From Devosia oryzisoli (GTDB lineage Bacteria; Pseudomonadota; Alphaproteobacteria; Rhizobiales; Devosiaceae): DNA of 64,000 bases. The notes below the pieces were generated by a model that did not search any database, was not told the DNA's origin, and saw nothing but the letters and a program-made list of their open reading frames with translations. The stretch is taken from the NCBI RefSeq assembly GCF_014837245.1, contig NZ_JACYFU010000004.1:62001-126000 (forward strand), read 5' to 3'. The translations under genes were made by a program, and so were the position numbers. Positions 61,437 to 64,000 of the stretch are shown here, one piece after another. Within the stretch, counting starts at the first letter, position 1, and every line of letters begins with the position of its first letter.

Positions 61437-62771
61437 GTGGCACAGGATTTCTTGGTCACCCCCGCAGCGCCCGCCTATCCCCGCTCCGGACCCGCCACGC
61501 CCACCTGGGCCGAGCGCTATGCGGCCATCGGCCTTTTCGGCGTGTTCTTCATGTCGCTTGTCATGCTGCACGTGATCCAGCGCCTGCGCCCGGGCGACGA
61601 ACTCTCGGGCGACGGCGATGTGCTGCGCCAGGCCGGCTATGTGCTGGCCTTCATCTGGACCATCGCCGCTCTGCGCGTTCCGGCCAATCTGCAGCGGCTT
61701 CTGGTAATCCCCGCCAGCTTTATTGCCCTGCTGGTCTGGTGCTGGATCAGCCTGTCGTGGTCGGTGGAACCGGCCATCGCCTTCCGCCGCCTGGTGCTGA
61801 CCACGATCATCGTCATCACCATTTTCCTGGCCGTGGACAGGGCCGGCACGCACCGATCGATTACGGTCATCCGGAACCTGCTGCTGGCCGTGCTGGTGGC
61901 CAATTATGTCGCCGTCTTCATCATCCCCACAGGCGTGCACCTGCCTGGTGAATCCGGCGACACCAACCTGGTCGGCAACTGGCGCGGCTTCATGCTGCAC
62001 AAGAATTTCGCCGGCCCCACGGCCGCCATTACCATACTGTTCCTGGCATTCGGCGGCCGCGGCATCAACCGCTGGGTCAAGCTTGGGCTGGTCGCGGCCG
62101 CGGCCTACTTCCTCTACCGCACCCACTCCAAGACGTCCCTCGGCCTGCTGGTCCCGGCGCTGCTGCTGGGCTGGACCTATCTCGCTTTCGGCGCCCGCCG
62201 CCTGCGCCTGGTGGTGCCGTTTCTGGTCCTGGCGGTGATCATCGCGCTGGTCGGGTATGGCGGAGAACTCGCCGCCATCATCGATATCAACGAGACACCG
62301 GACGCCCTCAGCGGCCGCGGCTCGATCTGGCCCATCCTCATCGAGTACGCCAATGCTCACCCGGTGACCGGCGCGGGCTTCGGCTCGTTCTGGAACATCG
62401 GCCCGGACAGCCCGGTCTTTGGGCTCGCGGCCAGTTGGGTTGCCACTCTCGGGAACGGGCACAATGGCTATCTCGATACCCTGACGCAGCTTGGCTATCC
62501 CGGCCTGATCATGGCTGCCGGCGCCGTGGTCCTCCTGCCTGGCTGGCGGCTGGTCACCGACACGCGTATCCACGACACCACCGGAGCCCTGCTCCTGTCG
62601 CTTCTCGTGTTCTGCGCGTTTCACAATCTGACCGAAACAAGCCTGCTCGACCGTGACGTGGGCATCTGGCTCTTCATGGTTTTCGTCGTCGCCGGAATCG
62701 GCAAGGCCTCCCGCGAGGGAGCGCTCGTCAGGTCAGGTCTTCCGCGCGGCCAAAGGGACGTCGCGCAATGA
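61437..62771 (+). CDS. ExoQ-like O-antigen ligase/polymerase family protein
   Basis: A 444-residue membrane protein with about 11 helices. SLSWSVEPAIAFRRLVLTTII, then FMLHKNFAGPTAAITILFLAFGG, then SGRGSIWPILIEYANAHPVTGAGFGSFW and NGHNGYLDTLTQLGYPGL are typical of the ExoQ/Wzy_C group. It would polymerise repeat units after flipping. The start is GTG at 61437, 2 bases after the acyltransferase stop. It overlaps the flippase start by 4 bases. Confidence 0.9.
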   Translation: MAQDFLVTPAAPAYPRSGPATPTWAERYAAIGLFGVFFMSLVMLHVIQRLRPGDELSGDGDVLRQAGYVLAFIWTIAALRVPANLQRLLVIPASFIALLVWCWISLSWSVEPAIAFRRLVLTTIIVITIFLAVDRAGTHRSITVIRNLLLAVLVANYVAVFIIPTGVHLPGESGDTNLVGNWRGFMLHKNFAGPTAAITILFLAFGGRGINRWVKLGLVAAAAYFLYRTHSKTSLGLLVPALLLGWTYLAFGARRLRLVVPFLVLAVIIALVGYGGELAAIIDINETPDALSGRGSIWPILIEYANAHPVTGAGFGSFWNIGPDSPVFGLAASWVATLGNGHNGYLDTLTQLGYPGLIMAAGAVVLLPGWRLVTDTRIHDTTGALLLSLLVFCAFHNLTETSLLDRDVGIWLFMVFVVAGIGKASREGALVRSGLPRGQRDVAQ

Positions 62772-64000
62772 AGGCGCTGCGGTCCGGCTCGCGCCTGTTC
62801 GGCTACGGCTTTGCCGCGCTCGGGCCCATCGGCTCGGCCGGCGCACAGTTCGTGCTTTCGCTGCAGGTGCTGCATGTCCTCGACCCGGCGGTGTTCGGAA
62901 CCTTCGCCTTCCTGCTGCTCCTTTCGCAATTGAGCCTGAGCGTCTCGAGCGCTCTGCTGGTGGCGCCCTTCCCCGTTGCCGTTGCGGCCGATGGGGTCGA
63001 CCGGCGCTCCATGCTCGCGTGCTTTCACTCGGCCAATCTGGTGTACTCGGCTCTTGTGCTGGTGGTCTTCTGGATCATCGGGACGGCATTGGGCCTCGGA
63101 ACCGGTGTTGCGCTCATTTTCGGCGCCTACGCTGCGCTGATGGCGCTGCGCTGGTTCGGCAGGGCCTACAACTATTTCCACGGCTGGCAGGGAAGGACCA
63201 TCCGGTCCGACCTCCTCTATGGCCTGCTGCTGCTTGGGGCGGTCTGGATAATGCAGGCGACGGGCACGGCATCCCTGCTCGCGGCGACCCTCGGCCTCCT
63301 AGCCGCCGCCGCAATTTCGACCCTGGTGCTCGGCAGGGATTTTCTCCTGTGTCAGGCCACTCGGCTCTCCCTCCATGCCCTGGGCACCTATCGCGCCATC
63401 TGGCGCAATCATTCCCGCTGGTCCCTTGCGGGGGTTGCCACGACGGAACTGACGGCCAACGCCCATGCCTATGTCGTCACCCTGCTGATCGGTCCGCTGG
63501 CGTTTGCCCCGCTTGCCGCCAGTGCGCTGCTGATCCGGCCGATCAACCTTGCGGCCAATGCACTGCGCGATTTCGAGCGGCCCCGCCTCGCCCGCATCCT
63601 CGCGAACCAGGGCACAGAGCCTGCAGTCGGCGCGCTGCGGGCCTTTTCCGCGGTCCTGTTTTCCGTCTGGACAGGCTGTGCCGTATTGGCCGCCGCCATC
63701 GCCGTCTATGCCCCGGGCGCCATCTTCCCACCCGAATACGCGCGCGGCGAACTGCTGCTGGGCGCCTCGCTCTGGTTCGGCGTGACCCTGCTGCGCAATC
63801 TGCGCACTCCGTCGAGCGTGCTGCTGCAGGCCGCCGGCCAGTTCCGTCCACTGGCGAGCGCCAGCTCGGTGTCGTGCGGCGTGTCCATCGCCGCCGTGGC
63901 AGGCCTCACTTTCCTGCTTGGCCCTGTTTGGTCCATCGCCGGCGTGGCCCTGGGCGAAATGGTGTTTGCGGCGATGGTGTCGCGCCAGTTCAGGCGCTGG
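62768..64000 (+). CDS. Second polysaccharide flippase-like protein (truncated by window edge)
   Basis: Reading from the ATG at 62768 (overlapping the polymerase stop as ATGA) gives at least 411 codons with no stop, up to the window edge. The product is strongly hydrophobic with repeated helices of the Wzx/PST type (FVLSLQVLHVLDPAVFGTFAF near the start; GPLAFAPLAASALLI in the middle). It would export the repeat units of the right-end unit. Only the C-terminal end is missing. That a second flippase sits with its own polymerase suggests a second polymer distinct from the 28-50 kb system. Confidence 0.85.
   Translation, partial: MKALRSGSRLFGYGFAALGPIGSAGAQFVLSLQVLHVLDPAVFGTFAFLLLLSQLSLSVSSALLVAPFPVAVAADGVDRRSMLACFHSANLVYSALVLVVFWIIGTALGLGTGVALIFGAYAALMALRWFGRAYNYFHGWQGRTIRSDLLYGLLLLGAVWIMQATGTASLLAATLGLLAAAAISTLVLGRDFLLCQATRLSLHALGTYRAIWRNHSRWSLAGVATTELTANAHAYVVTLLIGPLAFAPLAASALLIRPINLAANALRDFERPRLARILANQGTEPAVGALRAFSAVLFSVWTGCAVLAAAIAVYAPGAIFPPEYARGELLLGASLWFGVTLLRNLRTPSSVLLQAAGQFRPLASASSVSCGVSIAAVAGLTFLLGPVWSIAGVALGEMVFAAMVSRQFRRW

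Noticed and set aside
61200..62624. Minus-strand open frame (474 codons) antisense to acyltransferase and polymerase
   Set aside because: Low-complexity Gln/Asp/Gly-rich; crosses two real genes.

Overview
The window is about 64 kb of GC-rich DNA (roughly two-thirds G+C) from an alphaproteobacterium, most likely a Hyphomicrobiales member of the Devosia type. The clues are an EcfG-type stress promoter, several CtrA-type boxes, rhizobial-style sugar ABC operons with GntR and RpiR regulators, and a rhizobial-style exopolysaccharide (EPS) locus. The genus is inferred from gene content only.

Layout. Positions 1-3.4 kb hold the end of an MscS channel gene and a complete EF-P beta-lysylation set (epmB, epmA, efp; target Lys34 present). 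Positions 3.5-4.3 kb hold a DUF892 ferritin-like gene and a DUF2934 gene behind an EcfG-type promoter. Positions 4.3-10.9 kb form a minus-strand catabolic operon: YtfQ-like binding protein, YtfR ATPase, YtfT and YjfF permeases, a FadR-type GntR regulator and a CE7 deacetylase. Positions 11.0-12.1 kb carry a stress-type SDR and a small membrane ORF. Positions 12.1-18.9 kb form an amino-sugar operon: RpiR regulator, four-part ABC importer, NanE epimerase and a BadF-type kinase. It has no NanA, and two matching operators mark the regulator and transporter promoters.

From 19 kb to the right end almost everything concerns surface polysaccharide. There are modifying and degrading enzymes (BcsL-like GNAT, sterol-desaturase-type hydroxylase, heparinase II/III, GH5, CapK/PaaK-like, FemAB-like). 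A wecB-wecC-wecG set makes and transfers an N-acetylmannosaminuronate-type residue. Assembly machinery is present in multiple copies: two Wzx flippases, three Wzy/O-antigen-ligase proteins, two Wzz-type proteins (one a full BY-kinase) and two polyprenyl-phosphate sugar transferases. A sulfation set (cysQ, cysD, cysNC and a sulfotransferase) implies a sulfated polymer. The cysC part of cysNC carries a one-base frameshift.

Between 50.8 and 58 kb are a LapG-like transglutaminase-type protease, a PrtDE/PrsDE-like type I exporter, and two genes resembling the spike base and spike fibre of gene transfer agents and alphaproteobacterial phages. The fibre gene has an in-frame stop at codon 9 after a start that overlaps the spike-base stop. 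Four perfect TTAA-N7-TTAA (CtrA-type) boxes lie upstream of polysaccharide or secreted-protein genes, and a nearly identical 26-27 bp element recurs at two promoters. The most interesting hypothesis is a cell-cycle-controlled, sulfated EPS locus that has taken in a spike-like polysaccharide-binding cassette beside its own secretion system.

No tRNA, rRNA, CRISPR array, insertion sequence or integrase was seen. All family assignments come from reading the sequence; no database search was run.
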